A stretch of DNA of 64,000 nucleotides from Hygrophila difformis (taxonomy: Eukaryota; Streptophyta; Magnoliopsida; Lamiales; Acanthaceae). Each line of letters begins with the position of its first letter. Within the stretch, counting starts at the first letter, position 1. Under the pieces are notes generated by a model. The model was not told where the DNA came from. It saw nothing but the letters and a program-made list of their open reading frames with translations, and did not search any database. The translations under genes were made by a program, and so were the position numbers. Below are positions 47,901-59,506 of this stretch, one piece after another. Location of the stretch: assembly GCA_030278955.1 (NCBI GenBank), contig JAOANR010000014.1, positions 1,741,920 through 1,805,919 of the forward strand, written 5' to 3'.

Positions 47901-50898
47901 GAAGTAGTAATTAGTTTTAAGGTGAATATAATGATATAAATAAATGTGAGTTACATATAATTAAAGATACTAATTTATTTTGCATAAACATAATAACAAG
48001 GTAATCCTTGAATTGTAATTCGTAAATGTTGGTGAATCTCTACGTGAGATAAGAGTTATGTTCGAAGGTTTGTATACTTGGTGTGCAAATTTTTTAATGT
48101 CAAAATTTCCCTACAAAAGTAATCAAACATAGCCTTATCGATTCTTGCCATGGCCCACTTGAGCTGGCAGTAATTACCTCTTGTATGAGTCCGAAGACAT
48201 CCTTAACAGCCAGCGGTATGATTCCAGGTGATTTTTGTTCCCCCTATAGCAGACAGTGGCAAAGGATGACAACCAGAAATGTGAGTAGTCAAATACCCAA
48301 ATGTACATGTATAGAAGACTAGCCAAAAAAAAAAAGAGAGTTTTTGCAATAATTCATAATATTTTGATGTGGCCAGGAATGTGTTACTTCTGAATAACTT
48401 TATAACTTCTTGTCAATTTTTGATATCAGAAATTTTTATAAGATAAACAAATAAAACAAATGAAAAACAAAAATCAGAGAACGCACATCTCTCATTACTG
48501 TGTGATGATATGTAGTACTGCATTAGATTGGAAAAACCAAAATGAAAGTCAATGAGAAGATTAGTAATTACATGCATAGTATGTGTCTTCCCACTGCTAG
48601 TAACTCCATACGCAAAAACAGTACCTACAGAAAATAAAATAAAGAACAAAAACAGTCACTGACAAGCAAATGTATATATATGGAAAAGGGAATTAATCCT
48701 GGTAGAGTTCAGCTTTTCTAGTTTGTGTGGTGCTACAAATAGGACAAGCATTTGAGGAACACTTTCTTTAATATGAATATAGAGGGAGCAAAGTAGTTAC
48801 CATTTATTCCTTCCATAGCGCCACTCACAACATGTTGTGCTGCAACATCATAAACATGGCGTGTGGTTGTTGCAGGACCAAATACCCTGTCTGGCACAAA
48901 TTCACTTTTTATTTTGTGGAAAATGACCAAATAAATATACAAAAGTTCATTACAGCATTGACTTCTATGCATGATCACGGGCTAATCTATATATATCTTT
49001 CATTGCACAATCAATTTTTATACATCAAGGAGTGTATTCCAATACTCAATCATTTTTTATACATCAAGGTGTATTTTCCACACTCCGCTTCAAGCTCCCA
49101 CTCAGTTGTGAGACAATGCAAAGATAGAAGGTACAACAGCCTTGAATGAGTTTTTCTGCTTTATTGATTTCTAACAAATTCTATCAATTTGACCACCTAT
49201 CCTACCCCTCCCCTGAAGAGGAATAAAGACGAAATTTCTGCGAAAGAAAAAAATAACACAACAATTTCTTTTGAATCCTCAGATTGTAACACAATTCAAA
49301 CAGGGAATTTGTTCTTTGATCAGTATAAGAGGACGGTTTTTATCTACTGATTAAAAAAGGTTGCTTGATATAAAGAAATTTAACTCTTATAATAGAAGCT
49401 GCATTCTCCTAATTATAAAAAGTATGAGGGATCGAGGTTGATCTTCAAGGGCAGATGTTTAGGTGTAGAATGTCCTTTTTCCGAATGGTGAGGAAATGGA
49501 AAGTGTGTAAAGGGTGGCTTGATGAGGCCAAAGTGCAAATTAGTAAGATCATGAAGGGTGACAAGTAATTTGGCCTTATGGACTAAACAATTCTGCTCTC
49601 CAGCATTATCAATTTACCCTTCTATCCTCACCAACCCATCCTTCTATCCATATCAATCTTCTTCTTCCTTCACCACAGCAAATTCAGATATTCCTGGGTT
49701 TCCTTTCACATGGGACATTCTCCCTTGAAGCAACCAACTCTGGCTACGCGCTATTATGAAAAGCAGCTTTCCTTTTTCTCAAAGCCTTGGATTATTCTCT
49801 GGTTTGCTTCCATATGAAGCTGAATCACTTACCTCTAGTCCTTGTTATAAAACCCTCAGGCTCGCCTGGCTAAGAAGAGTTAGAACTTCAATGGTTCTGC
49901 AGCCTGCTTCATTAAACAAACCAGGCTGCACCTCCAGCTTTCTGAAGCATATACCATCTGAGGTCTTCCAACTCCAGATCATTGCCTCAGGTCACATAGT
50001 GATTCAGAAAACATGGCAATTTTCTTCAAGTAGGATAGTCCACACCTCCACCGCCTTGGGTCCTGGCCACTGTTTTTGCCCAGCTTTCTCATTGGGTTGA
50101 TTTTAGCATCATTGATCATGTTAGGCCACTTCGCATTTTCTATTGTGATGTTGAATTGCCTCATAATCTTGATGTGTAATGTGCAACAATGTCTTATATT
50201 TTAGTAAAAAGCATCTAACATTCAAGAAAAATCACTTTGAAAAATTCAGACGTTGCCTCCCTAAAATCTAAATCAGTCCTCAGTGCAAATGATTGCTTGC
50301 TCATGAAACACCTCTACAAGTATTTTATAAATAGAAATTCAACATCCCTATAAGTTCATATTCCATCCACACAAAGCAAAGTGAATTTCAGTGTGTGCCA
50401 AGAGCAGAATCAGAAAGTTACCAAATCCGTATCCAATGTCAGAATTGAACTCATTGCGAACGGTGCAGTCACCATCTGCATACCAAGCCACTTCGTCCCC
50501 TTTACTAATCTCCCTAGCACTGCAAATGACAAGTTAAAATTAAAATACGAGTAGAAAGCATTAATCTTTCAAGCCACGAGCTAAACAACACCACCACCAA
50601 CATTTGGGGATAAACCTAAACCTCGAAGCATATAACAATGGCAATGCAGTTCCATAAGTCACTTTAGAAAACGAAGAGACAAACTTTACCTGAGCGGACG
50701 AAACCGCACGGTAACAGTGACATTCTCTTTAGCTTTGGTCTGCGGCGGCGCAGCAGGTGGATGCTTAGACAACAACGTCGCAGAGGAAGAAGAAGAAGAC
50801 AAAGACGAAGTAGAGGAGAATGGAGCGGAGGAGGCGCGGGGGGGCGGAGGCGGCTTCCGGGAGCGGAAGGGAGAGATGGAGGAGCGGCGCGTGGACAT
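39919..50898 (-). CDS. KIN7D: Kinesin-7 motor protein (KIN-7D-like), 24 exons, about 1,087 aa
   Basis: This is a plus-end-type motor with an N-terminal Ser/Pro-rich extension (possible organelle targeting), motor domain and coiled coils. Exons (minus): 50898-50690, 50519-50422, 48890-48801, 48624-48572, 48243-48178, 47537-47484, 47111-47052, 46469-46391, 46173-46106, 45407-45351, 45128-45024, 44567-44463, 44335-44228, 44130-43984, 43247-43065, 42895-42725, 42598-42365, 42048-41908, 41652-41527, 41403-41353, 41260-41213, 41139-40849, 40765-40067 and, tentatively, 39939-39919. Phases agree throughout. The P-loop is GVTSSGKT (139-146), switch I LLSSRSH (248-254), switch II DLAGSE (282-287). Residues beyond about 400 are Glu/Lys/Leu-rich coiled coil. 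The last exon (6 codons) rests only on an acceptor and a nearby stop. A RING finger, present at the C-terminus of some plant KIN-7 proteins, was not found. KIN-7D-like is judged from the N-terminus and motor. Confidence 0.9.
43502..43697. mobile_element. Stowaway-type MITE in a kinesin intron
   Basis: CTCCCTCCATTTTTTAAAG at one end, GGAGGGAG at the other, TA flanks. It sits in the intron 43,248-43,983 and is shorter (196 bp) than the other copies. Confidence 0.7.
44863..44906. repeat. (GT)n(GA)n microsatellite
   Basis: A compound repeat of about 14 GT units followed by about 8 GA units, in the kinesin intron 44,568-45,023. Confidence 0.9.
46570..46672. mobile_element. Small hairpin MITE in a kinesin intron
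   Basis: GGATCTGTTTGTTAGCCTCT at the left and the inverted AAAGGCTAACAAACAAGCCC at the right, with an almost continuous 45-bp imperfect palindrome (TTTAGAGGC and GCCTCTAAA inside). Located in the intron 46,470-47,051. The ends resemble small hAT-type MITEs. Confidence 0.6.
47671..47904. mobile_element. Degenerate Stowaway-type MITE in a kinesin intron
   Basis: CTCCCTCTGTTACAAATATTTG at the left and CAAATATTTTGATAAAAA followed by GGAAGAAG at the right, TA flanks, inside the intron 47,538-48,177. Confidence 0.5.
48891..50421. other. Long kinesin intron 2 with unassigned inserted sequence
   Basis: At 1.53 kb this is the longest intron of the gene. The part at about 49,400-50,150 is less AT-rich than the other introns and contains broken frames on both strands without recognisable domains, such as 49,756-50,100. 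It may be a decayed transposon, but no ends or target duplication were found. Confidence 0.4.
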
Positions 50899-52325
50899 TT
50901 GGAGGAGGAAAGTGTATAATTGCCGGTTGTTTTTTGCCGCCCGGAGACTTCCAAAATGTGAAAATGAAATGAAAGGAACATTTTTCAAATGGGTGCGTGG
51001 GGCCTACGTGATTTGGGGCTATGCTATCTGACTATCTGCCCAGTGGCAGCAGACCAGCAGTGAAACTCACGCCTGCCATTTGAGTTTGCACTTTGCAGGC
51101 TCATTGGATTTTGGGCTGCTACTGAACTCACTCATTTGGATTTGGGCTTTTACTAGTATTGGGCCCAATTCGGCCCATTAGTAGTTTTTCGTATAACACA
51201 GTGGGCAGTCAGCGAGTCAACAACGAGTCTCCGCCACTTCCCTTGCAAATGGCGTATTGCGGTCAAGATCAGTCAAACCCGTCGCCTGGGTGCACTGAGC
51301 CCACCGCACTCAAACTGGACTTCTTTTCTTCACTAGGGGCAGATCGACTGTCTAATTATTTAAGGAAAAAAGAGATGCTGATTTCCCAATGAACATCAGC
51401 AAAAGCTAAGGCAATCAGATGCAATGAATCTGGCAACCACACAAATTATACAAGTCAAGCGACAAACAAAAGATAGTTGGGGAGGAATTTGGCCATGTCC
51501 AATTTATCACTCCAAATTTTAAATTAAAATAGTGTAAAAATAGTTTTTTTTTTTTGGTAAATTATTACTACACTGTTTTTCTACCATTACTATCAAATGC
51601 AGCTGATTTAAATGTTATAGCCGTATAGGGGTTCTGACCGCTTAAGCAAAAATTTCGAGTTCGTACTTTTTATGTATACAAAATTCTATTTTTGAAGATA
51701 CCCAGTATATACCACGAAGAATATGGTAAATAACACTCTATCTTTTTTTTTTATATCAACGACCCAACCATTAGATCAAATATTTATTCTAATAATGAAT
51801 TTATTTCAATAAAATAATAAACACAATCAAGAATAAAAAAGAATTAGGTTGGTTATTCATTTCCTTCCAATAGTAGAAATCAAAACAATAATATAGTGGG
51901 AATTATAGTCAATAAATTTTCAAAGAAAAAACATGTACACAACTGATGTAGTATTGTAGTATGCTACTACACGGAAATGTGGCAGTGGCGTTTGTGGTCC
52001 ATCGGCTACGTATTTATGTTCTTTGAATGTTGAAATTAACGTGGTCGGCACCGTGTGTGACATGTAAGGGTGGAATTTTGCCAAATATTGGGACAACATA
52101 TAATCAAGGCGGGTGGGACATTAGTGATTGTGATGCCCTAATTTTTGCCTAGACTTATACAATATTATAAAACTAGATGCTTTCGATAATTGTCATATTC
52201 TTTGTGGACAAATTTACACCTTCATATTAAAATTTTGCTAAATTTAACTACGTAAATTGATAAGGTTTATGTTTTTGTTGTCATCTAGCTAAGCTAGGTA
52301 GATAAATTGAGGGAGTAATAGAGTA

Positions 52326-52585
52326 TTCCCTCCGTCCCAGCAAACTTGTCTGGTATGACTTTCTGACACTGTTTATTGTTCTACTTTGACTCAATGTTAT
52401 TGCAACATATATTTGGAGAAAAATAGTCATGTGGAGTCTTGTTAGATTCGTCTGATCGTATAGTTTTAGAAGATATATTTTACATAATTTTTAGTTGTAT
52501 ATGATATGAGACATTAACGGTTAAAAAAAATGCATTGAATTGTATGCAGAAGTCAAACAGGACAAGTGAGCTGTGACAGAGGGAG
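52326..52585. mobile_element. Stowaway-type MITE
   Basis: Left end TTCCCTCCGTCCCAGC, right end TGACAGAGGGAG, TA flanks, internal GTCTTGTTAGATTCGTCTGA signature. Confidence 0.75.
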
Positions 52586-53346
52586 TAGTAATTTTCTTCT
52601 TGTCCAAAAATCCGAGGTTGCTTGCAAGAAAGAGCTTCATTATATTTGGCTCATTCTCACTAATATTTAACTAAATAGGCGCAGTAGAAGTCCTCATCAT
52701 CATCTTTTCAAGTAATTTAATTTTGAGTTTGGGACTTTTAATATATCGAACTTTGAAATGAACAATTTAATTATTTATAGGCGGATGTAGGAATAAAATA
52801 GTCCGAACTATTCAATAAAAAATTTAACAATATTCAATCCCTAATATTTGCGATGAGTGCGAATATTTAGTGATAAGTGCAATCATTTTTGTGATGAACG
52901 AGTTACAAAGTACAAACATTACAAAATTATGGTTGGACAACATAACAACAACACAACACAAGCATCAAAAATTTGTTTTTTCAGATCTGCACCTGCTATT
53001 AAACCAGGGGTCTGCGCATAAACTAAATTGAGGTATGTGTATTACACTTGGAGTGACACCTAGTGGCTAGTATACAAATCCACATTTGGTGAGGGCCAAA
53101 TGTCCTAAAGTGGAAATCAAGTTTTTATTTTTATGTTTCAAAAAAATAAACAAATAAATAAATAAAGAGCAATAGATCAGAAATGCCTCCTAATTGGCAA
53201 AGAGGTTGTAGAAACTCTAAAACTCATGCCACACAAATTTCATAAAACAAAGAAATATAGATAAAGAAAGTCAAATGAGAATTTGAACTCCTAACCACAA
53301 ATTACACCTTGCATCAAATAATGAATTTTAAATCCTATTTCACATA

Positions 53347-53602
53347 CTCCCTCCGTTTTTTTAAGTTCACCATTAGCATAGTAGATACTATTCATTGAGT
53401 AACTTTAATTCAATTTTTCATATAGTTATATAAGATAAAACATAGTCAAGTGAGATCTTGTTGGATTCGTCTAATCATGTAGTTTTAGAATATCAAACTT
53501 TTATAATTTTTACTTATATGTAATATGAGATATTGATGATTGAAAATGTGCATTGGATTGCGTGCAGTGCAGGATGGGTGAAGTTAAAAAAAACGGAGGG
53601 AG
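53347..53602. mobile_element. Stowaway-type MITE
   Basis: Left end CTCCCTCCGTTTTTTTAAG and right end AAAAAAACGGAGGGAG form a clear inverted repeat with TA on both sides. Confidence 0.8.
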
Positions 53603-54049
53603 TAATTCAGTAGTAGGAAATAAGCACCATCAACGGTATCATCTTTAATGCGTCATTTAATGAAAAAAGTTGCTAAATTATTCCTGTAAAAAAAGAGGTG
53701 ATTTAGAAAAGGCAGACTTGGAAGGCATGGTTTTTAATCACACGTCCTTTCTTTCTTTCATTACCATGCAATCGACAAATAAAATAAATTTAAAATAAAA
53801 ATTCTTAGCTTCATTGGCTGTCTAGCAAAAAATTAAATAAATAAATAAAAACCAAACACAAGAGAACTAGATACTTCATATGAATTCTGGGCTTGTGGTA
53901 GTAATAAGCAACTCTACAATATAATTCGTTTTATTTAATAGAAGTAATTGTAAATTACGTGCTTATTTTGTAAGGATTCAAAATTTATATTTAGACGAGT
54001 AAATTATTGTTGTAATATAAACAAATACTATCAATAATTTTAGATACTA

Positions 54050-54531
54050 CTCCCTCCGTCCCACGAAGTTTGAACCCTATTCCTTTTTGGGGTGTCCCAC
54101 GAAGTTTGAACCCTTTCCGTTTTTAGAAAAATTAACTTAATATAAGTTTGATTAGAATCTTAATTATTGTCAAATCCCATTAAAAATACTTACTTTTACT
54201 ATTCTGCACAAATTCCAATGCATTATTACTTTCCTACACAAAGTCCCTTATATTTCTTTAACTCTTAATATTACAAAATTGATACAAATAAAAATTGTAT
54301 AAAATATATATTCTAAAACTACACGATTAGACGATTCTAACAAGACCACACTTGAATATTTTTCTCAAATTACATCACTAAGATAATATTAAGTCAAAGT
54401 TAAACAATAAACAGTATCAAAATTCATTATAATCTTAAACACAAATACCCACACCACTTTAACTACTAAACTCCACTACCTAAATTACCGTGCCCAAAAG
54501 AAAGGCTTCAATCTTCGCGGGACGGAGGGAG
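54050..54531. mobile_element. Stowaway-type MITE, long variant (482 bp)
   Basis: Left end CTCCCTCCGTCCCACGAAG and right end CTTCGCGGGACGGAGGGAG, TA flanks. The terminal segment CCCACGAAGTTTGAACCC is tandemly doubled at the left (54,058-54,115). The extra length distinguishes it from the 250-bp copies. Confidence 0.8.
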
Positions 54532-54657
54532 TATTTTCTAGTGTTTTAGCCAAACAGTGCATGATATTACAAAAACAAAATTAAGCAAGCAAATCATATG
54601 AATTGAGCTATTATGTGCTCGAATTTGAAATTTTGTTTAAACGAATAGATAAGTATA

Positions 54658-54906
54658 CTCCCTCCGTTTGTTAAAAATTGTAACATTTGCATAGTTGTTA
54701 TATTCACTAAGTAACTTTGATTTAAATTTTTAACACAGTTATACAAGATAAAACATAGTCAAGCGGGATCTTGTTAGATTCGTCTAATTGCGTAGTTTTA
54801 TTATATCAAATTTTTATAATTTTTACTTTTACACAATTTGAGATATTAAGCATTAAAAATATACATTGGATAACGTAAAATGCAGGAATGTTAAAATTTT
54901 TGAAAG
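54658..54906. mobile_element. Stowaway-type MITE with degraded right end
   Basis: Left end CTCCCTCCGTTTGTTAAAAATTG with TA before it and the usual AAACATAGTCAAG and GATTCGTCTAATTGC internal text. The right end has decayed to TTTTTGAAAG. Confidence 0.65.
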
Positions 54907-55078
54907 TATTGATTATTGTCGTGTATAAGCTATTTGATGATGTCTAATTTAGGGCAAGGAATACCAATTTTTGACGAGATATTTTACGTAGAATAATTAC
55001 ATAAGTTAGGCAGCAATATTACGTAGTAGAGTCGTAGATACCAGCAGTCAATAAGTCGGAAACACCCCCGTTGACCAA

Positions 55079-55106
55079 CACGTGCCGTTTCGTTCCACGC
55101 CACGTG
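55079..55106 (+). promoter_or_regulatory. Two G-boxes upstream of the amino acid permease gene
   Basis: CACGTG occurs at 55,079-55,084 and again at 55,101-55,106, about 75-100 bases upstream of the TATA box. A TTGAC W-box core lies just before at 55,071. Paired G-boxes suit bZIP/bHLH control (light, abscisic acid or sugar), which is inference. Confidence 0.5.
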
Positions 55107-55178
55107 CCTCACTCCATCATTTTCTACATTATTTTTATATTGCTCTGTTTTTCTTTGCGCCTTTTCATATTTCCTCCC

Positions 55179-55186
55179 TATATAAA
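55179..55186 (+). promoter_or_regulatory. TATA box of the amino acid permease gene
   Basis: TATATAAA lies 131 bases before the ATG, giving a leader of about 100 bases that ends in an A/G-rich stretch. Confidence 0.6.
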
Positions 55187-55316
55187 CACTCGAAAACACA
55201 CACCCCCCACCAACAGGCGCCATATCCCACTGTCTTCCCCAGCCCTCAAAATTTACAGACCTAATTCCGAAATCAAAAATCGATTGGAAAGAAGAAGAAA
55301 AAAAAAAATCAACAAG

Positions 55317-57240
55317 ATGAGTGGAAAGCACCAGCCTTTCGACATCTCCATTGATGTCCCATCTTCCCAGTCGCAAATCGATTATGACGACGATGGCAGA
55401 CCCAAAAGAACTGGTACACACATATTTGGACTTTTTCCCCTCCGTGTATGTGTAGTTTGAGCTTCATTCATTCCATTTTCTTACAGGGAACATATGGACT
55501 GCGAGTGCGCACATAATTACAGCCGTGATTGGATCGGGTGTCCTGTCTCTGGCCTGGGCCATCGCTCAATTGGGTTGGATTGCAGGGCCGGCGGTGATGT
55601 TCCTCTTCTCATTCGTCACTTACTACACTTCTGCTCTGCTGGCCGAATGCTACAGGTCTGCGCAGACTGGCAAGAGGAATTACACTTACATGGACGCCGT
55701 CCGAGCGAATTTAGGTTAGCTTTCTTCCAGAATTCAGACCAGCCAACGCCTGATTATTCTTTCCTGGGGTTTTGTTTAGCCGTTGTTGAAATCTCCAGAA
55801 GATTCAACAACTGGTACTGTATATTAAACAAGCAATCCAGCACGGCTGAGTTCCTGTCTAATACTAAAAAATTGAACCTTCTTTCAGGTGGCTTTCAAGT
55901 TAAACTCTGTGGGACAATTCAGTATCTGAATCTTTTTGGAGTCGCCATTGGCTACACTATTGCATCATCCATAAGCATGATGTAAGTGAATAATTAATCA
56001 AATATGTAAGCTTTTAGATTACTTTGGGGATGTTCGGAAGTCAGCAGATTCGCTAAATCTGCAGATTCGGATAGCAGATTCGGAGAGAGAATTGTGAGAG
56101 AATATGATGCTATATATCCTATATGCTCTAAATATGTCGGCTTCCAAACAAGCCTTTATGTAGTAGTATAGTATGTTAGTATTACACTTTCTGATGCTGT
56201 CTTCTTCTTTTATTGAAAAAAGGGCTATTGAGAGGTCGAACTGCTTCCACACGAGAGGAGACAGCAGCCCCTGCAGAGTCTCCAGCAATCCTTACATGAT
56301 CGCCTTCGGCGCCGTCGAAATACTCTTCTCCCAAATCCCCGACTTCGATCAAATATGGTGGCTCTCCATCGTCGCGGCGGTGATGTCCTTTACTTACTCC
56401 TCCATCGGGTTAGGCCTCGGGATCGCAAAAGTCGCCGAAAATGGCACGATCAAAGGAAGCCTCACCGGCGTCCGCATCGGCGAAGTAGTAACCGAAACGG
56501 AGAAGATCTGGAGAAGTTTCCAAGCCCTCGGCGCCATCGCCTTCGCCTATTCATTCTCCATGATCCTGATCGAAATCCAGGACACGATCAAATCCCCACC
56601 GCCGCCCGAATCCAGAACGATGAAGAGAGCGACACTCGTGAGCGTGGCCGTCACGACCCTCTTCTACATGTTCTGCGGCTGTTTCGGGTACGCAGCATTC
56701 GGCGACACCGCCCCCGGGAACCTCCTCACCGGATTCGGGTTCTACAACCCTTACTGGCTCCTCGACGTCGCCAATGCGGCCATCGTGATCCATCTCGTCG
56801 GGGCGTACCAGGTGTTCTGCCAGCCGCTCTTCGCCTTCATTGAGAAAACGGCGCTGGGATGGTTCCCGAACAGCGGATTCATCGCCAGAGAAATCGCGGT
56901 CCCAATCCCGGGACTCGGGTCCGGGTGCAGATTGAATGTGTTCAGGCTGGTTTGGAGGACGGGTTTTGTGATCATCACCACCGTGATTTCGATGTTGCTT
57001 CCATTTTTCAACGACGTCGTTGGGATTTTGGGGGCGTTCGGGTTTTGGCCGCTGACGGTGTATTTTCCGGTGGAAATGTACATTGCGCAGAGAGGGATTC
57101 CCAAATGGAGCGCCAAATGGATGAGCTTGCAAGTTTTGAGTTTTGCCTGCTTGATAGTGTCCATTGCTGCTGCGACTGGTTCATTTGCTGGAGTTGTTTC
57201 TGATCTTAAGGTTTACAAGCCTTTCAAGACTACAACTTGA
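55317..57240 (+). CDS. Amino acid permease (AAP2/3/4/5-like), 4 exons, 478 aa
   Basis: This is a proton-coupled amino acid importer of the AAAP family, acting at the plasma membrane in phloem loading or uptake. Exons are 55317-55413, 55487-55714, 55888-55981 and 56223-57240; phases 1, 1 and 2 join correctly. The N-terminus is hydrophilic with an acidic YDDDGRPKRTG block, followed by transmembrane segment 1, GSGVLSLAWAIAQLGW (48-63). Later family blocks are GKRNYTYMDAV, FGVAIGYTIASSISMMAI, SNPYMIAFGAVEILFSQIPD, GFGFYNPYWLLDVANAAIV and FWPLTVYFPVEMYIAQRGIP. Eleven membrane helices are expected, and the length is typical. Exon 4 is notably GC-rich compared with the introns. Sequence resembles the AAP2/3/4/5 group, but the exact orthologue and substrate range are not decided. 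Confidence 0.95.
56027..56156. mobile_element. Small MITE in intron 3 of the amino acid permease gene
   Basis: GGGGATGTTCGGAAGTCAGC at the left and GTCGGCTTCCAAACAAGCC at the right form an imperfect inverted pair. Inner GCAGATTCG repeats resemble the MITE at 34,572. It makes up most of the 241-base intron. Confidence 0.55.
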
Positions 57241-57613
57241 AGTATTGATATTTACTAAGTTGTAGTAATAAATAGTGGATGCAATAGCTAGCATGTATTT
57301 TCTTGAAGAAGGAAAAGAAGTTGAGGAATGCATGTTAATGTAATTCTAGTGAAGTTTGTTGTTCACCAGAGTTTTGTCTGGCAATTTTCAATTTGTTGCT
57401 AGTTCAAAATTCAAATGAAGTCTAACATATTTTGACTAATTTGAGTGTGGTACGAAAACTATATGGAATAGATACCAAAAGTCAATAAAGTAGCCAATAG
57501 GCATTAATATATCCTCCTGACTTTAGGGATTAGGGAATGATCAAAATTACTGACTTTGTTTCGTCTTTACTAAAGACTAAAGAGCATGTTATCCTGTATT
57601 TATTTTTATTAAA

Positions 57614-57757
57614 ATCAGATCAGATCAGGCCAGATCAGACCCATTCAGATCAGACCACATTGTATATATATATAGTTGTAATCAGACCAGATCAAATTAG
57701 ACCAGATTCAATCAGATCAGATCAGACCAGACCAAATCTTATAAAATTCAGATCAGA
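57614..57757. repeat. CAGATCAGA-type minisatellite
   Basis: About 14 short variants of (C)AGATCAGACC are packed into 144 bases, interrupted by a TATATA tract at 57,663-57,674. It lies 0.4 kb downstream of the permease gene. Confidence 0.75.
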
Positions 57758-58095
57758 ACACCTTATTTCTTTACGATACCGGAACACCTTATTAGTTATT
57801 TCAGGCCAAGAGAACATGGCTTAAATAAAGAAAAGTCTAAAAGTAACTTGATCGGGCTGTCATGATGTTTCTAGACTTGAGGACCAGGAATTATTACTAT
57901 TACTTGAATCGTTCGACCACGTATCCTATTTCAGTTCAATTTATTTGGAGTGATGGTCGAACTTCAACTTATATTAAAATACTCTATATCAATAAAATAA
58001 ATGTTCAATAAACCACTTAAAGTTTACATTAAAAAAAAAAAAAAAAAGTCAAGATTTCACCCTTATAAATATATAGTGTTCAAACTTCGAACAAT
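57758..58095. other. AT-rich DNA between permease and CACTA element
   Basis: No gene or repeat with clear ends seen, apart from an A-run at 58,029-58,047. Confidence 0.5.
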
Positions 58096-59318
58096 CACTA
58101 CAAGAAAAATTCATTTTACCGACCGCAGGTGCAGTCGGTAACCCCGGAATGCGGGTTGTTTCGGGGTTTACCGACCGCACCACCGACCGTAAGGGTCGAT
58201 CGGTAATACCTTGGTAGGTATTTTTCCTCCGACCAAAAAAATTTGCCGTCGGAATCTTGCCGACCGCACGATAGTCGGTAAATTTTCCGACCGAATTACC
58301 GACCGCATTGCGGTCGGTACTGTCTGGTCCTAAGAGGTCCGGAAAAAATTTATCGACCGCAAATTGCGGTCGGTAATTCTATTTTATGAAAAAATTGTTC
58401 TCAAGAGGGGCTCGAACCGCCCACCTCACCATCACCATCCTCAACCCTAACCAACTTGGCTATGTGTCTAACCCATCAATCATATTCCGCCATGTGTCCT
58501 ATATAGTAAACCTTCCCAAATATATATGTTGAAAGAACTTGCTGAAGAGATGGCTCAAACCCGGGTAGGTAAGGGGACCCCTCGCGCGTGTGGCCATCTT
58601 TGCACTTCATGTTTCATGTTATTATATGAAATGTTATATATATAACCTATATAAGTACATATATACATATAAACGTGCAAATTAGAAACTAATTAAAATA
58701 TAAAATAAAAATTAAAATTATATTAATTAAAAAATATAAATTTTTATTAATTAAATAGTAAAATATAAAATAAAATAATTAAATAAAAAAACCTGAAATC
58801 ACTGAATTAAATAAAATAATAAGATCATTTTGAAATTAAGATAAATATAAATTAATATATAAATAATTAAATTATAAAATAAATAATTCATTAAATTGTT
58901 GAAATAAATAATAATTAAATTATAAAATAAATAATGCTCAAATAAAGGAATAATTAAATTAAAAAAATAATTAAAGAAACATTTATTAAAAATAAAAAAT
59001 AAATAATAAAAAATGGGAAAAAGTTTAGCGACGGACGTTTCGGTCGGTAATGCAATCGGTAGATTAAATTATTTTTTAAAAATAATAAAATTTTTAAAAA
59101 ATTGAAAAAAACTGAAAAAAAATTTACCGACCGCAACTTCGGTCGGTAATTCGGTCGGTGATACCGACCGAAATAAATTTGGTCGGTGCAGCGGTCGTCC
59201 GGAAACCGGGTCCACCATAACGGCTCTAAATTACCGACCGCATGTTGCGGTTGGTAAATCCGACCCGCAACATGTCGGTCGGTAATTTTGGTCGGTAAAA
59301 CGCAATTTTCTTGTAGTG
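58096..59318. mobile_element. Non-autonomous CACTA (En/Spm) element, 1,223 bp
   Basis: Starts CACTACAAGAAAAATTC and ends AATTTTCTTGTAGTG, with a 3-bp duplication AAT at 58,093-58,095 and 59,319-59,321, as CACTA transposases make. Subterminal regions are dense in ACCGACCGC and GGTCGGTAA motifs in both orientations (58,130-58,380 and 59,030-59,300), the usual transposase-binding arrays. The middle is AT-rich and has no transposase gene. Confidence 0.92.
58407..58462 (-). other. tRNA-like segment with pol III box A and box B inside the CACTA element
   Basis: On the minus strand TAGCCAAGTTGG (58,462-58,451) matches the box A consensus and GGTTCGAGCCC (58,418-58,408) matches box B, 32 bases apart. 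The T-arm-like GGGC-GGTTCGA-GCCC can pair. A normal anticodon arm and acceptor stem are not evident, so it is read as a tRNA-derived relic, not a working tRNA. Confidence 0.45.
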
Positions 59319-59506
59319 AATTAAATTTAAGTTAGGTGTTGTTGGGCAAATAGGTAGTTGTCCGACCGGTCTCCTTCATAATGGAATCGTTGGAAGTGTG
59401 GGTAGTGCAATACTGCAATTATTTCCTAAATTTAAAATTTTGGTGAAAACTGCAAATTCAAAAGAAAAAAAAAAGGAAGAAAAGAAATTATAATACATTA
59501 TTAATA

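Larger units (their letters stand above)
50899..55078. other. Intergenic region between kinesin and amino acid permease genes
   Basis: About 4.2 kb. The first 200 bases hold the kinesin promoter and leader. No gene was found beyond that. Four Stowaway-type MITEs (listed separately) fill about a quarter of it. The phrase at 51,615-51,680 (GGGGTTCTGACCGC, then AATTTCGAGTTCGTAC) looks like a decayed dispersed repeat. Confidence 0.5.

Noticed and set aside
49756..50100. 114-codon plus-strand frame within kinesin intron 2
   Set aside because: No recognisable domain, no supporting splice or promoter context, and broken frames on both strands suggest decayed DNA.
56355..57203. Long alternative frames on both strands over exon 4 of the amino acid permease
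   Set aside because: They are shadows produced by the GC-rich exon. The permease frame alone contains membrane segments and family motifs.
58407..58462. A functional tRNA gene on the minus strand
   Set aside because: Box A and box B are present, but no proper acceptor stem or anticodon arm can be folded by eye, and the segment is inside a transposon.
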